Positions 8,406-17,108 of a stretch of DNA of 64,000 nucleotides are shown here, in pieces. Numbering within the stretch: the first letter of the stretch is position 1; every line of letters begins with the position of its first letter. This stretch comes from Polyangia bacterium. GTDB lineage: Bacteria > Myxococcota_A > Polyangia > Fen-1088. The stretch lies in the NCBI GenBank assembly GCA_036268875.1, contig DATATI010000079.1, positions 62,001 through 126,000 on the forward strand, written 5' to 3'. A program made the translations under genes and the position numbers. The notes under the pieces were generated by a model that saw only the letters and a program-made list of their open reading frames with translations, was not told where the DNA came from and did no database searches.

Positions 8406-11400
8406 TCAGTTCTTGGGCAGCAGCTCGCAGTGGTTGTATGGGGTCTTGGCCGCGGTCGGGTCCGCCTCCAGTTTCTTCAGATAAAGGAAGACCGCCACGC
8501 CGGCGTTGACCGCACCCCGCGTGGCCCAAGCGTCCGCGTCCGTGAAGGTATAGCGGTTGTCCTGGTCCTCCGTCGCGACCAGTTGCGAGGACGACGCCGT
8601 TATCACTTGGTCCGGGCAGTACGGCATCTTGACCTTGCCCGGGCCCACCGGGTGCGCGCTCAGCAACGCCTCGGCGGCGGCCAGATCGGCCGCGCCGCTG
8701 GGCTTTTGCACGCAGACCGGAAACACGTTGTCCGCGGTCAGGCCCATCTTCAGCTCGCCACGCTGGTTCAACACCGGCGCGTCCAACGGGTAGGCGTCGC
8801 CCCAGTAGAAACTTTGCGTTGGTCTTATCTCCAGCCCGCCGGCCGTGCCCGTGCTGTTGATCCAGAGGCCACCTTTGGGTTGCAGAACCCGCACCACCTG
8901 GCGGTTGCCCAGGCTGCACAGTTGCTGCCACATCTCGGCGTCCCCGTTTGACCCGATGAGGGCCGTGTTCGCGCCCCACTCGATATAGCCGCGCGGGAAG
9001 GCGTAGTCCGCGTCGAAGGGGATCGTCGTGTTCTGGTCAATCAAGGGAAGAACCTGGGCGCACAGATTCTGCGCCAGCTTGAGCATGTTGGCGGAAGTCG
9101 ACGGAACCGACTGCTGTCCGCGCGAAACGCCGAGAATCCTCGTCGTGCTGACGATGTTCAAGATGGCGTCGGGAATGGTGACGGCCGTGCCCCCCAGCGC
9201 CATCCAGGACACATAGCGGGCGGCCCAGTCGTCGGCGCTCAATCCATTCGTCAGGAGATCGGGCGTGCCGAAGACGCGCATCCGATTCGCTCCTGGCATG
9301 TCGGCCGGCCCCAAGAACCCGTCGCGGAAGTTGGCCACCCGCGCTGTGCCGCCGGTCATGTTCATCAGCGCGTCGGCCATCAACCCTTTCGAGTCCGCTT
9401 GCGGGCCGTGGCAGTTGATGCAGATGTTGTTAAAGACGGCGGCGCCCGGCGACATCATGTAGACCGCGCCGTTCGGATCGGGCAGGTTCGTCGGGTCGGC
9501 GTTCATCCAGCGCGGGCGCGGCGCGCTGACGTTGTCGAAGGACGAGACCTTCGGGAATGGCGATAGATCGCAGTTCGGCTTTCCCTGCCACACCCCGTAC
9601 GGCAGATCGGTCAGGGCGAATGTCCGCATTTGATCCGTGATGGTCGCCCCGTGAACCGCGGCCTGCGCATTGGCGCGGGCCCTCACCTCGTCGGCGCGGG
9701 CGTCCGGGCTGCTGACGGGCGGCAGGTTGGTGGTGTTGGCTTGCGACATCACGATGTAATTGACCCAATCGACGCGCCGCGGATTCCAGTCGCCCGGTGG
9801 ATCGGTGGTATCCGTGATCACCCAGTGCGCCCGAACCGGAACGCCGACGCCGGGCTGCAGAAGCTTGGTCGGATCCGTCGGATCGTAGACGTCGTCAGCG
9901 ACGGGAACGATGGGCAGCGCGCCCCCGGCCTTGATGACCGCCGGGTCGACGATGTCTGACTGATCGGGACAGAATTTGTATCGACCGCCGGTCTGGTATT
10001 CCGTCACGCGCTTGTTGGCGGCCGCCACGGCGTCGTTGTATCCGTCGTCGCCAGGATGGACCTCGACGTAGGGTTGCGGGTTGGTGTCGACGGCGACAGC
10101 GGTGTCGTTGCCGTTGATCTTCTTCGTCTCGCCCGGCACCGCATCCTCGTCGATCTCCGGATTCTTGCGCACCGCCGGGATGCTGGCCATCCATGAGCCC
10201 ATGATCCGCGGCGTCCGGCAGTCGAACCCCGGCGAGTTCATCGGCATGTGCGGGAAGACGACGTAGTCGTCGGCGTACATGAACGGCGTGTCGACGTTGC
10301 GATAGAGCAAGCTGCGCCAGGGCGCCGGCAGATGGCCGGGTCCGTCGTCGGTGCGACCGTCGCAGACGAACTGGGCAAACGCGTCGTCGCTGTTCGAGCA
10401 GTGCGGGACCCACTTTAGCGTCCAAATGTTGCTGCTGGCGCCGGGCGGTTCGTAGTTGTACGACGCCACCGGATATTCGCGCAGCGACGGGGTCAGGTAC
10501 GGCAGGGGAATCTCTTGCTGGCTGCCGCGCGCGCGCAGCGGGCTGACGGTGGTCAGCGGGAACTGGAATACGCCGCCGCCGCTGGGCGACGGCATGAAGT
10601 CCAGCGTGTCTTTCAGATCGGGGTTCTTGATCGACGGATAACCGCGCGGGTTGTGGCAGTGGGCGCAGTTGCCCAGCATGTACGCCTGGGCCGCCAACTC
10701 GTAGTCATTGCGAGGCGTCTTCGATCCTTCCGATTGTTCCAGCGGCAACACGTCGGTCGGGACCATGCCGCCGATGACGCCGTAGTCGATCAGGCGCTGC
10801 AGTTGGTCCAGCTCGTCGGGGCCGGTGTCCTCGTAGGCACCGCCGGTTCCGGATGGGCGGCGAGCGATCTGCAGCGGCAGGAAACCCAGGATAAAGTCTT
10901 CGTTCACGCTGCCCATGTGGCACTGGATGCAGCGCTGGCCGCCCGGCACGGCATAGTGTCGCTTCAGGCTGGGCTGCGCGTTGTCGAGGGCGTACGAAAG
11001 ATTCGCCGGCATGCTGTCGCGAATCATCTGCTCGCGCGGCTCGTCGACGGTGATGCTGAGCAGCGTGTCCGTGAACGGCTCGCCGTTGCGCAGCGGCAGG
11101 CTGGTCTTCACCGCCTTGGTCTCGTCTTCGTTCCAAAGATAAGTCCCGTACAAAGCGGTGGGCTGGGTGGTGCCGTCGGCCATCGTTTGATCGAGCCGCG
11201 CCACGATCACGCGCGTCTCGATCTTGCGGAAGGTCTGGTTGCCGTCGCGATCGATGACCTGCCGCATGAACGTCTTGTAAAAGCGCGTGTTCGGCGGAAT
11301 CTTGAACTTCTGGGCCGTCTTGTCGAAGGTGATCGACTGTCCCTTCGGCACCCGCACATAGCGCAGCTTGCCCGCGCCGTCGGTCCACAATGGATACTGC

Positions 11401-12194
11401 GGCACGTATGCGATGACGCCGTTGTGCGCAAGCTGGGCGGTGTCCAGCGTCGTGAGGTCGGTGTCTTCCAGGTTGTCGGGCAAGTCGGTCATCGCCGCGA
11501 ACGCCTGATCAATTTTGTCCATCGTATCGGTGCTGGTGCCGACCATGGCCGCGCCCGGAACGCAGCTGCCAATGTCCGTCATGTGAGTGCCGACGTCCGG
11601 CGACAGCAGGTACGGACTGGCGTTGCTGTCGCTGCCGCCGCTGTCCGCGTCCGAACCTGATGGATCGCTGACGGTGAACAGCTCGTCGGGGCGGCCTTGC
11701 GCGATCCATTGCGAAAGCAGATTCGCCAGGATGACGATCGGATCGGTCGCCGCGCGCTGCGAGAATCCCTTGCTCTGCGGCGGCATCGCCTTTGTCGGAT
11801 CGTCGGACTGGATCTGCGCCAGTACGGTTTGATCGACCACCGTCGAAAACGTCTTCGGCGTGAAGGTGAAGTTGCCCAGGTTCACCGGCGACAGGTGGCA
11901 TCCACCGCAGTCGGCCTTGACCAGATTGAAGAGATCTTCGGTGTACATCGTGTTGCCGCCGTTGCCGGCGGCGGCCGATTCGCCCGCGATGGCGTTCACG
12001 CGCGCGGGCAGCGCCTCGGCGGCACGGGCGGGCATGCACAGCGCGGACTTCGTCGGCATCGGGCTGGTCATCCCAGCGTCGGGACGCCAGTCCCAGTTCT
12101 GCGTGCTATCGGGTCCCCCGGGTGCGCTGCAGCCGATAGCCGTGGCCATTCCAAGCCACAACAAAGGTTGCGTTCGTCGGGCTGGCTTGGCCAT
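8406..12194 (-). CDS. Very large c-type cytochrome lipoprotein with four CxxCH motifs
   Basis: 1262 residues, exported; the N-terminus ends MATAIGC, a plausible lipobox at Cys22. Four heme-attachment motifs are visible: CGGCH 96-100, CIQCH 422-426, CAHCH 510-514 and CINCH 925-929. Residues of about 255-480 (VPQYPLWTDGAGKLRYV, FKIPPNTRFYKTF, YLWNEDET) resemble a family of conserved periplasmic cytochrome-like proteins in which a beta-rich domain precedes a heme motif; I cannot name the function. The hemes are widely spaced, unlike packed multiheme electron wires, which suggests several mono-heme domains in one chain. It stands alone, with converging and same-strand lipoprotein genes around it. 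A role in periplasmic or surface redox chemistry is inferred. Confidence 0.85.
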   Translation of the reverse strand: MAKPARRTQPLLWLGMATAIGCSAPGGPDSTQNWDWRPDAGMTSPMPTKSALCMPARAAEALPARVNAIAGESAAAGNGGNTMYTEDLFNLVKADCGGCHLSPVNLGNFTFTPKTFSTVVDQTVLAQIQSDDPTKAMPPQSKGFSQRAATDPIVILANLLSQWIAQGRPDELFTVSDPSGSDADSGGSDSNASPYLLSPDVGTHMTDIGSCVPGAAMVGTSTDTMDKIDQAFAAMTDLPDNLEDTDLTTLDTAQLAHNGVIAYVPQYPLWTDGAGKLRYVRVPKGQSITFDKTAQKFKIPPNTRFYKTFMRQVIDRDGNQTFRKIETRVIVARLDQTMADGTTQPTALYGTYLWNEDETKAVKTSLPLRNGEPFTDTLLSITVDEPREQMIRDSMPANLSYALDNAQPSLKRHYAVPGGQRCIQCHMGSVNEDFILGFLPLQIARRPSGTGGAYEDTGPDELDQLQRLIDYGVIGGMVPTDVLPLEQSEGSKTPRNDYELAAQAYMLGNCAHCHNPRGYPSIKNPDLKDTLDFMPSPSGGGVFQFPLTTVSPLRARGSQQEIPLPYLTPSLREYPVASYNYEPPGASSNIWTLKWVPHCSNSDDAFAQFVCDGRTDDGPGHLPAPWRSLLYRNVDTPFMYADDYVVFPHMPMNSPGFDCRTPRIMGSWMASIPAVRKNPEIDEDAVPGETKKINGNDTAVAVDTNPQPYVEVHPGDDGYNDAVAAANKRVTEYQTGGRYKFCPDQSDIVDPAVIKAGGALPIVPVADDVYDPTDPTKLLQPGVGVPVRAHWVITDTTDPPGDWNPRRVDWVNYIVMSQANTTNLPPVSSPDARADEVRARANAQAAVHGATITDQMRTFALTDLPYGVWQGKPNCDLSPFPKVSSFDNVSAPRPRWMNADPTNLPDPNGAVYMMSPGAAVFNNICINCHGPQADSKGLMADALMNMTGGTARVANFRDGFLGPADMPGANRMRVFGTPDLLTNGLSADDWAARYVSWMALGGTAVTIPDAILNIVSTTRILGVSRGQQSVPSTSANMLKLAQNLCAQVLPLIDQNTTIPFDADYAFPRGYIEWGANTALIGSNGDAEMWQQLCSLGNRQVVRVLQPKGGLWINSTGTAGGLEIRPTQSFYWGDAYPLDAPVLNQRGELKMGLTADNVFPVCVQKPSGAADLAAAEALLSAHPVGPGKVKMPYCPDQVITASSSQLVATEDQDNRYTFTDADAWATRGAVNAGVAVFLYLKKLEADPTAAKTPYNHCELLPKN

Positions 12195-12308
12195 GGCTTC
12201 CTTTTTCTGGCGCGGGCGCGTCGGCCGCAGTGGACCTTTATCACGTGACGTTGGGTGCGTCTGTGACAGTTCGGCGACCGGTTGCCAGGCGGTCAGGGGC
12301 GCCGCTGA

Positions 12309-14609
12309 TCAGGGAGCAATCTTCAACAGCACGTTGTCGAACTGCGCCCCGAACGCTGCGCTGCGGAACGTCTTCATCACCACCAGCCGCAAACTCATCG
12401 ACGCCGCACCCGCAGGCGGCATCAGCGTTCCGGTCAGCCGCTTCCACACGTTCGTATCGCCGAGCTGACTGCCGCTGTCGCTCCCGTTGATCGCGCCCGA
12501 ACAATCCGTCGAGGAATAATAGAACGCGCCGTATCCGGCGCTGCCCACGCCCTGTCCGCCAGTGATGAACACCTGCAGATCCAGCAGGTACTTCGTTCCC
12601 GCCGTCACCGGCAGGCATTGATCGGAAGCGGTGAGGACCATCCCGTCCTCTTCGGCCACGTTGGCGTTGGTGACGGCCAGCGAACCCGAACCAGCCTGGC
12701 CAGAGCCGTCCTTGTCGCTGCGCGACTGCACCGCCTTGAACTCCGCTGTCCAGTGGCTGGCATCGCTATCGAATCCAGAGTTCGCCACCAACGTCTCGTG
12801 GCAATCAGGGACGTTGTTGCTGTCGAGGTCGGGGCAAACACCAACGAGGGGGGAGCCGCCGGTGCCGGGCGCGCCGCCAGTTCCCGCGACGCCGCCGCTG
12901 CCGATCATCCCGCCGGTTCCCGCGCCCCCGCTGCCGTCACCGCCCGAACCCGATGCGCCGCCGGTGCCCGATGCGCCACCGACACCACCGGTGCCGGATG
13001 TACCGCCGCTGCCGGACGTGCCGCCGGTGCCGCTGGTTCCGCCGGTGCCGCCCGCTGGATCGCCGCTCGTGCAAACCCCGTCGCATGACGGAGGCGGCGA
13101 CGGCATCGGATCATGATCGCAGCCGAACAGCGCGAAGGCGGCCGTGACGGCGTAGATCGTCGGCGAAGGCGAAGACGGATCGGGCGTGAATCGCATGGCG
13201 ATGTCAGCGCCGCTCGTCGACTCGGCGGCGGCTTCCATCTCGGCTTTGCAAACGCCGTCGGCGTGTCCGGTCAGGCAGGCGATGTCAGCGGCGGTTCCGC
13301 AATAACACGGTTGCATGTCGGCGTCGGCGCCGCTTTTTCCGCAGCCGGTGCGACGGATGCAGGCCATCAGGTTCAGGCACAGATCTTTGCGCGCCTGACC
13401 CATCGCCGGACCGTCGGTGGCGTTGCCGGTGGCTTGTTCGCAGGCTGCCAGCGAATCCGGGCAGGTTCGCGTCTCGCACGCACGGCACATGCTGTACGTG
13501 ACGGTGCCGCCCGAAGTGCCGCCAGTTCCCGTCGACGAATCACCGCCGGTGCCGCCAGATGTTCCACCGCTGCCGGTGCCGCCGCCGGTGCCGCTGCCGG
13601 TGCCTCCGGTGCCGCGGTTTGTGCCCCCGGTGCCGTTGATTGCGCCGCCGGTGCCGCTGCTTGCGCCGCCGGTGCCCGAGCTGCCGCCGGTGCCCGAGCT
13701 GCCGCCGCTGCCCGACGCTCCGCCGGATCCATTCGCGCTTGCGCCGCCGCTGCCAGAGCCGCCGCTCGTTCCTCCCGAGCTTGCCCCAAACGTCCCGCCA
13801 GCACCCGAGTGGTCGCCGTCGCCGCCAGGGATCGTCAGGCACGACGTCCGGCAGAACGTCGAATCACAATCCTGGATCAGATCAACGGCCGCGCCGACGG
13901 CGAAGGTGGGATCGACCAAACGAGACGCGATGTCGCCGGGGTCGCTGGACTCGCTGGCGTTCTCGATCGCCGTCTTGCAGACGCCGTTCGCCTTGCCGGA
14001 CAGACAGTCGAGATCGCCCACGCCGGGCCCGCAGTAACAAGGTTCGACCTGGAAAGGCGTGCCCGCGTAGCAGCGGTTTTGCCGGGCGCAGTCCAGGACG
14101 GCTTGGCAGAGGTCCGTCTTGTTCTTGCCCTTCGCCGGCCCATCTAGGGCGGTGGCTGGCGAGTCCGGCACGTACATCGTCGGCGTGTAGCACGCGCTGT
14201 ACGAATCGAGATCCAGGCTGCGGCAGTACTTGTTTTCGCAGGCGGCGCAGTCGGCGGCGTTGAAGACCAGCGGCGCCCCACCGGTGTTGCCGGTGCCGGT
14301 GTTGCCGGTGCCGGTGTTGCCGCCCCCGCCGGTGTTGCCACCGCCGCCGGTGAGCGGGCGGTCGGTTCCAGCGGGGGCGTCCTGGGCGTCGCTGGTGGTG
14401 GCAGGACCGTCGGCTTTGGCGTCGGTCTTCGGCGCGTCTTTGGCGGCGTCGCCCGCTGACGCGCCGGCATCGTCGGACATGACGTCGATGTTGCCGAACG
14501 GACCGCCGCTGGATCGTGGAGGAGTGATTGAGTCGTCGGCGCAGCCGGCCGCCGCGCCCAGACTCATCAACAGCGCCGCCCAGGTTCTCTTTGACCGCGT
14601 TCGAGACAT
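12309..14609 (-). CDS. GTGG-repeat lipoprotein with two Cys-rich modules and a C-terminal carbohydrate-binding-like domain
   Basis: 766 residues, function unknown, predicted at the cell surface. The ATG at 14609 was chosen for GAGGGAG 4 nt upstream and the lipobox AAAGC (Cys23); the frame is open further upstream without these. Layout: Asp/Ala-rich and Gly-Asn-Thr spacer (24-115); Cys-rich module A (121-257); Gly/Ser/Thr linker of GTGG repeats (262-370); Cys-rich module B (375-513); a second GTGG linker (517-587); then a C-terminal beta-sandwich of about 160 residues (NSGFDSDASHW, SLAVTN, FDNVLLKI) resembling CBM4/9-type carbohydrate-binding domains. Modules A and B match the C-terminal module of the protein encoded at 6243-7670. 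Confidence 0.85.
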   Translation of the reverse strand: MSRTRSKRTWAALLMSLGAAAGCADDSITPPRSSGGPFGNIDVMSDDAGASAGDAAKDAPKTDAKADGPATTSDAQDAPAGTDRPLTGGGGNTGGGGNTGTGNTGTGNTGGAPLVFNAADCAACENKYCRSLDLDSYSACYTPTMYVPDSPATALDGPAKGKNKTDLCQAVLDCARQNRCYAGTPFQVEPCYCGPGVGDLDCLSGKANGVCKTAIENASESSDPGDIASRLVDPTFAVGAAVDLIQDCDSTFCRTSCLTIPGGDGDHSGAGGTFGASSGGTSGGSGSGGASANGSGGASGSGGSSGTGGSSGTGGASSGTGGAINGTGGTNRGTGGTGSGTGGGTGSGGTSGGTGGDSSTGTGGTSGGTVTYSMCRACETRTCPDSLAACEQATGNATDGPAMGQARKDLCLNLMACIRRTGCGKSGADADMQPCYCGTAADIACLTGHADGVCKAEMEAAAESTSGADIAMRFTPDPSSPSPTIYAVTAAFALFGCDHDPMPSPPPSCDGVCTSGDPAGGTGGTSGTGGTSGSGGTSGTGGVGGASGTGGASGSGGDGSGGAGTGGMIGSGGVAGTGGAPGTGGSPLVGVCPDLDSNNVPDCHETLVANSGFDSDASHWTAEFKAVQSRSDKDGSGQAGSGSLAVTNANVAEEDGMVLTASDQCLPVTAGTKYLLDLQVFITGGQGVGSAGYGAFYYSSTDCSGAINGSDSGSQLGDTNVWKRLTGTLMPPAGAASMSLRLVVMKTFRSAAFGAQFDNVLLKIAP
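12853..13062 (-). repeat. Low-complexity coding repeat (GTGG linker 2)
   Basis: Tandem imperfect 9- and 12-base units seen as GCCGGTGCC and CCGCCG on the plus strand, encoding GTGG/SGTGG. They lie inside the lipoprotein gene and are prone to slippage. Confidence 0.8.
13500..13800 (-). repeat. Low-complexity coding repeat (GTGG linker 1)
   Basis: About 300 bases of imperfect GGx-type codon repeats encoding Gly/Ser/Thr between Cys-rich modules A and B. A third shorter patch (about 14275-14360) encodes NTGTG repeats near the N-terminus. Confidence 0.8.
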
Positions 14610-14810
14610 GGAACTCCCTCGGCCGCGAACACCGCGGTGTTCCGGCGCCCAACCAATATCCATGCCACGACGGACCTTGATTTCCTTGGACCGAACCCGA
14701 CGCCGGCGACGGTGGCCGACCGTTTTTCGGAATCGCCGTTCGATTATCGGAGAGTTTCCGGTGTGTCTCGCAGCCGCCGCAGAATCGTGACAATGGCGGT
14801 GCGGTCGCGC

Positions 14811-14819
14811 TGCTATAAG
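14811..14819 (+). promoter_or_regulatory. Extended -10 promoter element
   Basis: TGCTATAAG matches an extended -10 (TGnTATAAT-like), 41 bases before the ATG at 14861. GTGACA at 14787 could be a -35, but the spacing (21) is long. It would serve the TPR-like gene. Confidence 0.35.
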
Positions 14820-14860
14820 CGGCGGCAACGCCGATTTCTCGGCTTGCGAGCAAATTCCGG

Positions 14861-15784
14861 ATGCGTCTCAAGATGGAAACAGTTTTGCGCGGGACGGGGT
14901 CAGCGGCGGTGGGGATGGCGTTGCTGTTGGTGGTGCCGCGGGTCAGCGCGGGGGCTGAGCCGCCGCCGGCGGACCCATTCGCACACCACCAGTTCGCCCT
15001 GAACGAAGCCGATCCCGTCTCTAGCGTGCCTTCGGAAGAAAACCGCAACGCGCACCCGCTGCAATTCGGTTATTTTTTGCAGGACCTGCTCGACCACGGG
15101 CAGGTGGCGGTGAAGGCCGGCAACACCACTGCGGCGCTGCGCTATTACCAGGCGGTTTCGAAGGCGGTGCCGGATCGCGCGGTGGGCTTTTCGCGCCTTG
15201 GTCAGCTCTTGGAAAAAACCAATCAGCCGGCGGCGGCGATCGTCGCCTGTCGCACGGCCATCGGCTTGCTTGGCGTCACCGTCGACGATTACACCCGGTT
15301 TGTACGGCTGGTGGTGGGGGCGCCCGGCGCGTTGGCGCCCCATGACGCCGTTGACGTCAAGGCGGTGATCGCGCATCTGCGCGCCCAGAGCGAGGTCAAT
15401 AAAACGCTGCCCGATGAATTGCAGTGCGAGCTGGCCACGCGCCAGGGCGACACGGCTAGCCTGGAAACCTGCACCGCCGCTCTGGCAGCCGCGGCGCCCA
15501 ACGACGCCCGGACCATCTCGTATCAATGGGCACTGGCGATACAGAAAGGCGACAGCGGCGAGGCGCGTCAGATCATTCGAAAGGCGATCGACAGCGGAAT
15601 GGCGCCGGGCGCGGTCAAGCTCATGACCGAGCAGACCGACGCGCGTTTCTGGCGCTGGTCGCAGCGTTTCCGTGACTGGCAGTTCTCTGCGCCATTGCTG
15701 GTGGCGGTGCTCGCGGCGGCGGCTTCCGTGATCGCCGTGGCGCGCCGTCGCCGGCTGGCCCGCCAGAACGCCGTCCAAACTTAA
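14861..15784 (+). CDS. Exported TPR-like protein with C-terminal membrane anchor
   Basis: 307 residues, function unknown. A signal peptide (ALLLVVPRVSAGA) precedes a helical region with TPR-like helix pairs (DHGQVAVKAGNTTAALRYYQ, RLGQLLEKTNQPAAAIVACR). After residue 275 a single hydrophobic helix (APLLVAVLAAAASVIAVA) is followed by RRRRLARQ, so the protein is probably periplasmic and held in the inner membrane by its C-terminus. ATG codons at 14861 and 14873 are both possible. It ends 16 bases from the converging sigma-54 activator gene. A role as an assembly or scaffold protein is a guess from the TPR-like pattern. Confidence 0.7.
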   Translation: MRLKMETVLRGTGSAAVGMALLLVVPRVSAGAEPPPADPFAHHQFALNEADPVSSVPSEENRNAHPLQFGYFLQDLLDHGQVAVKAGNTTAALRYYQAVSKAVPDRAVGFSRLGQLLEKTNQPAAAIVACRTAIGLLGVTVDDYTRFVRLVVGAPGALAPHDAVDVKAVIAHLRAQSEVNKTLPDELQCELATRQGDTASLETCTAALAAAAPNDARTISYQWALAIQKGDSGEARQIIRKAIDSGMAPGAVKLMTEQTDARFWRWSQRFRDWQFSAPLLVAVLAAAASVIAVARRRRLARQNAVQT

Positions 15785-15800
15785 GCTTCGATTTCGCCGA

Positions 15801-16865
15801 CTACGACAGGCTGTACTTCTTCAACTTCTCGTACAGCGTGGAGGCCGCGATGCCCAGCATGCGGGCGGCGTGAACCTTGTTTCCCCGGGTCAGCACCAGC
15901 GTCTGTTTGATCGCTGACTGCTCGACGCTGGCCAGGGTGTGGCCGCCCAGGGGCAAGCGATCCAGCAGCGAGTGATCGCCGGCCGAGGCCACAAAGCGCA
16001 GGTGCGTCGGCTCCAGCACGCCGGCGTCGACGAAGGCCAGGGCGCACGCCAGCACGTTCTTGAGCTCGCGTACGTTGCCCGGCCACGGATGAGCCCGCAA
16101 AAGCTCGAAGGCTGCATCCGAGACCGTGACATCGGGGCGACCCAGATCGGCCAGCAGGCGCGGCACCAGCAGCGGGATGTCGTCGCGCCGTTCACGCAAA
16201 GGCGGCAGCTGCACCACCGCCGCCGCCAGCCGGAAATAAAGATCCTGCCGGAAGGTTCGGTTGGCCACCAGCGCCGCCAAATCACGATTGGTGGCGGCGA
16301 CGATGCGCAGATCCACGCGACAGTCGCGCGTGCCGCCCACCCGGCGAATCGACCGACTCTCCAGCGCGCGCAGCAGGCGCGGCTGCAGATCCAGGGGCAA
16401 TTCACCGATCTCGTCCAGGAACAGGGTGCCGCCGCGCGCCCGCTCGAATGCGCCGGCGTGTTCGGCGTGGGCGCCGGTGAAGGCGCCGCGTTCGTGCCCG
16501 AACAACTCGGTCTCGACCAGGTTGGCGGCCACGGCGCCGCAATCGAAGACCACAAAGGGACCAGCGGCGCGGGAGCTGGCGTCGTGGACGGCGTGCGCCA
16601 CCACGTCTTTGCCGGTGCCGGTCTCGCCGATCACTGTCAACGTGATGTCGGTGGGCGCCAGGCGTCGCATCACGGCGAACACTTCATTCATGGTGGGCGC
16701 CGCCGCCACCAGGCTGCCGAAGGCATGCGCGCCAGGACCAGCCGGCATGGCTGGTGTGGCGATGCGGGCGCGCGTCGGAGGGATCGCTTGATCCTCGTCG
16801 TCCGGTGGGCCGGTAAGTGCGCTGATTCTTTCGGGGGCGGTGAAGTACGAGGAGGTGGCTGTCAC
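15801..16865 (-). CDS. Sigma-54-dependent transcriptional activator (AAA+ and Fis HTH, no sensor domain)
   Basis: 354-residue enhancer-binding protein that uses ATP to open sigma-54 promoters. A short, unstructured N-terminus of about 50 residues carries no receiver, GAF, PAS or FHA domain. The AAA+ core has Walker A GETGTGKD, the sigma-54 contact loop GAFTGA, Walker B GGTLFLDEIGEL and an arginine-finger region (FRQDLYFRL, LPPLRER). The C-terminus is a Fis-type helix-turn-helix (NKVHAARMLGIAASTLYEKLKKY). Lacking a sensor, it is probably controlled by its level, a partner protein or directly. The GTG start at 16865 has no clear ribosome site. It is divergent from the heme lipoprotein/barrel operon across a dyad-rich intergenic region and may control it. 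Confidence 0.9.
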   Translation of the reverse strand: MTATSSYFTAPERISALTGPPDDEDQAIPPTRARIATPAMPAGPGAHAFGSLVAAAPTMNEVFAVMRRLAPTDITLTVIGETGTGKDVVAHAVHDASSRAAGPFVVFDCGAVAANLVETELFGHERGAFTGAHAEHAGAFERARGGTLFLDEIGELPLDLQPRLLRALESRSIRRVGGTRDCRVDLRIVAATNRDLAALVANRTFRQDLYFRLAAAVVQLPPLRERRDDIPLLVPRLLADLGRPDVTVSDAAFELLRAHPWPGNVRELKNVLACALAFVDAGVLEPTHLRFVASAGDHSLLDRLPLGGHTLASVEQSAIKQTLVLTRGNKVHAARMLGIAASTLYEKLKKYSLS

Positions 16866-16902
16866 GCGGATTCGTATATCAGGCGTACGTCGTTAGGGTT
16901 GT

Positions 16903-16920
16903 TACAGTTGCTATACAGTT
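16903..16920. repeat. Direct repeat TACAGTT, one helical turn apart
   Basis: TACAGTT at 16903-16909 and 16914-16920, start-to-start 11 bp, just upstream of the sigma-54 activator gene. A possible regulator site on one DNA face. Confidence 0.35.
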
Positions 16921-16958
16921 CGCTGCGCGCGCACGCGGCGTCGGCAGTCTCCGGAAAA

Positions 16959-16974
16959 CGAACAGAACTGTTCG
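16959..16974. promoter_or_regulatory. Operator-like inverted repeat CGAACAG-N2-CTGTTCG
   Basis: Perfect 7+7 dyad with a 2-bp centre in the divergent region between the sigma-54 activator and the heme-protein operon. A dimeric regulator is likely to bind; which one is unknown. Confidence 0.5.
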
Positions 16975-17045
16975 AAAATCGATGGGCAGATTGATCCAGC
17001 GGCGGCGAAAAATATCGTCGGCGCGCCGGGCTGATTTTGCTGTCC

Positions 17046-17061
17046 TGTCACCCTGGTGACA
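17046..17061. promoter_or_regulatory. Operator-like inverted repeat TGTCACC-N2-GGTGACA
   Basis: Perfect 7+7 dyad 48 bases before the GTG of the heme-protein operon. It is suitably placed for an activator or repressor acting on the TATATA-containing element just downstream. Confidence 0.55.
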
Positions 17062-17071
17062 CAGGCAACCG

Positions 17072-17083
17072 GGCTATATAGCC
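17072..17083. promoter_or_regulatory. Palindrome GGCTATATAGCC, probable promoter core
   Basis: Perfect 12-bp palindrome containing TATATA, 25 bases before the operon start codon. It may be the -10 region of the heme-protein operon. Confidence 0.4.
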
Positions 17084-17108
17084 GTCCGACTGAACGTCGG
17101 ACCTTCGT

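Noticed and set aside
12853-14360. CRISPR-like or mobile repeat array
   Set aside because: The repeats are in-frame Gly/Ser/Thr codon repeats of a lipoprotein gene, with no spacers or terminal inverted repeats.
16959-16974. LexA/SOS box
   Set aside because: CGAAC and GTTCG are separated by six bases, not the four of the Gram-positive type box, and the flanking genes are not SOS genes; kept only as a generic dyad.
17025-17045. Sigma-54 promoter before the heme-barrel operon
   Set aside because: A good TTGCT is present, but the nearest GG doublet is nine, not ten, bases from the GC, so the strict spacing rule fails.
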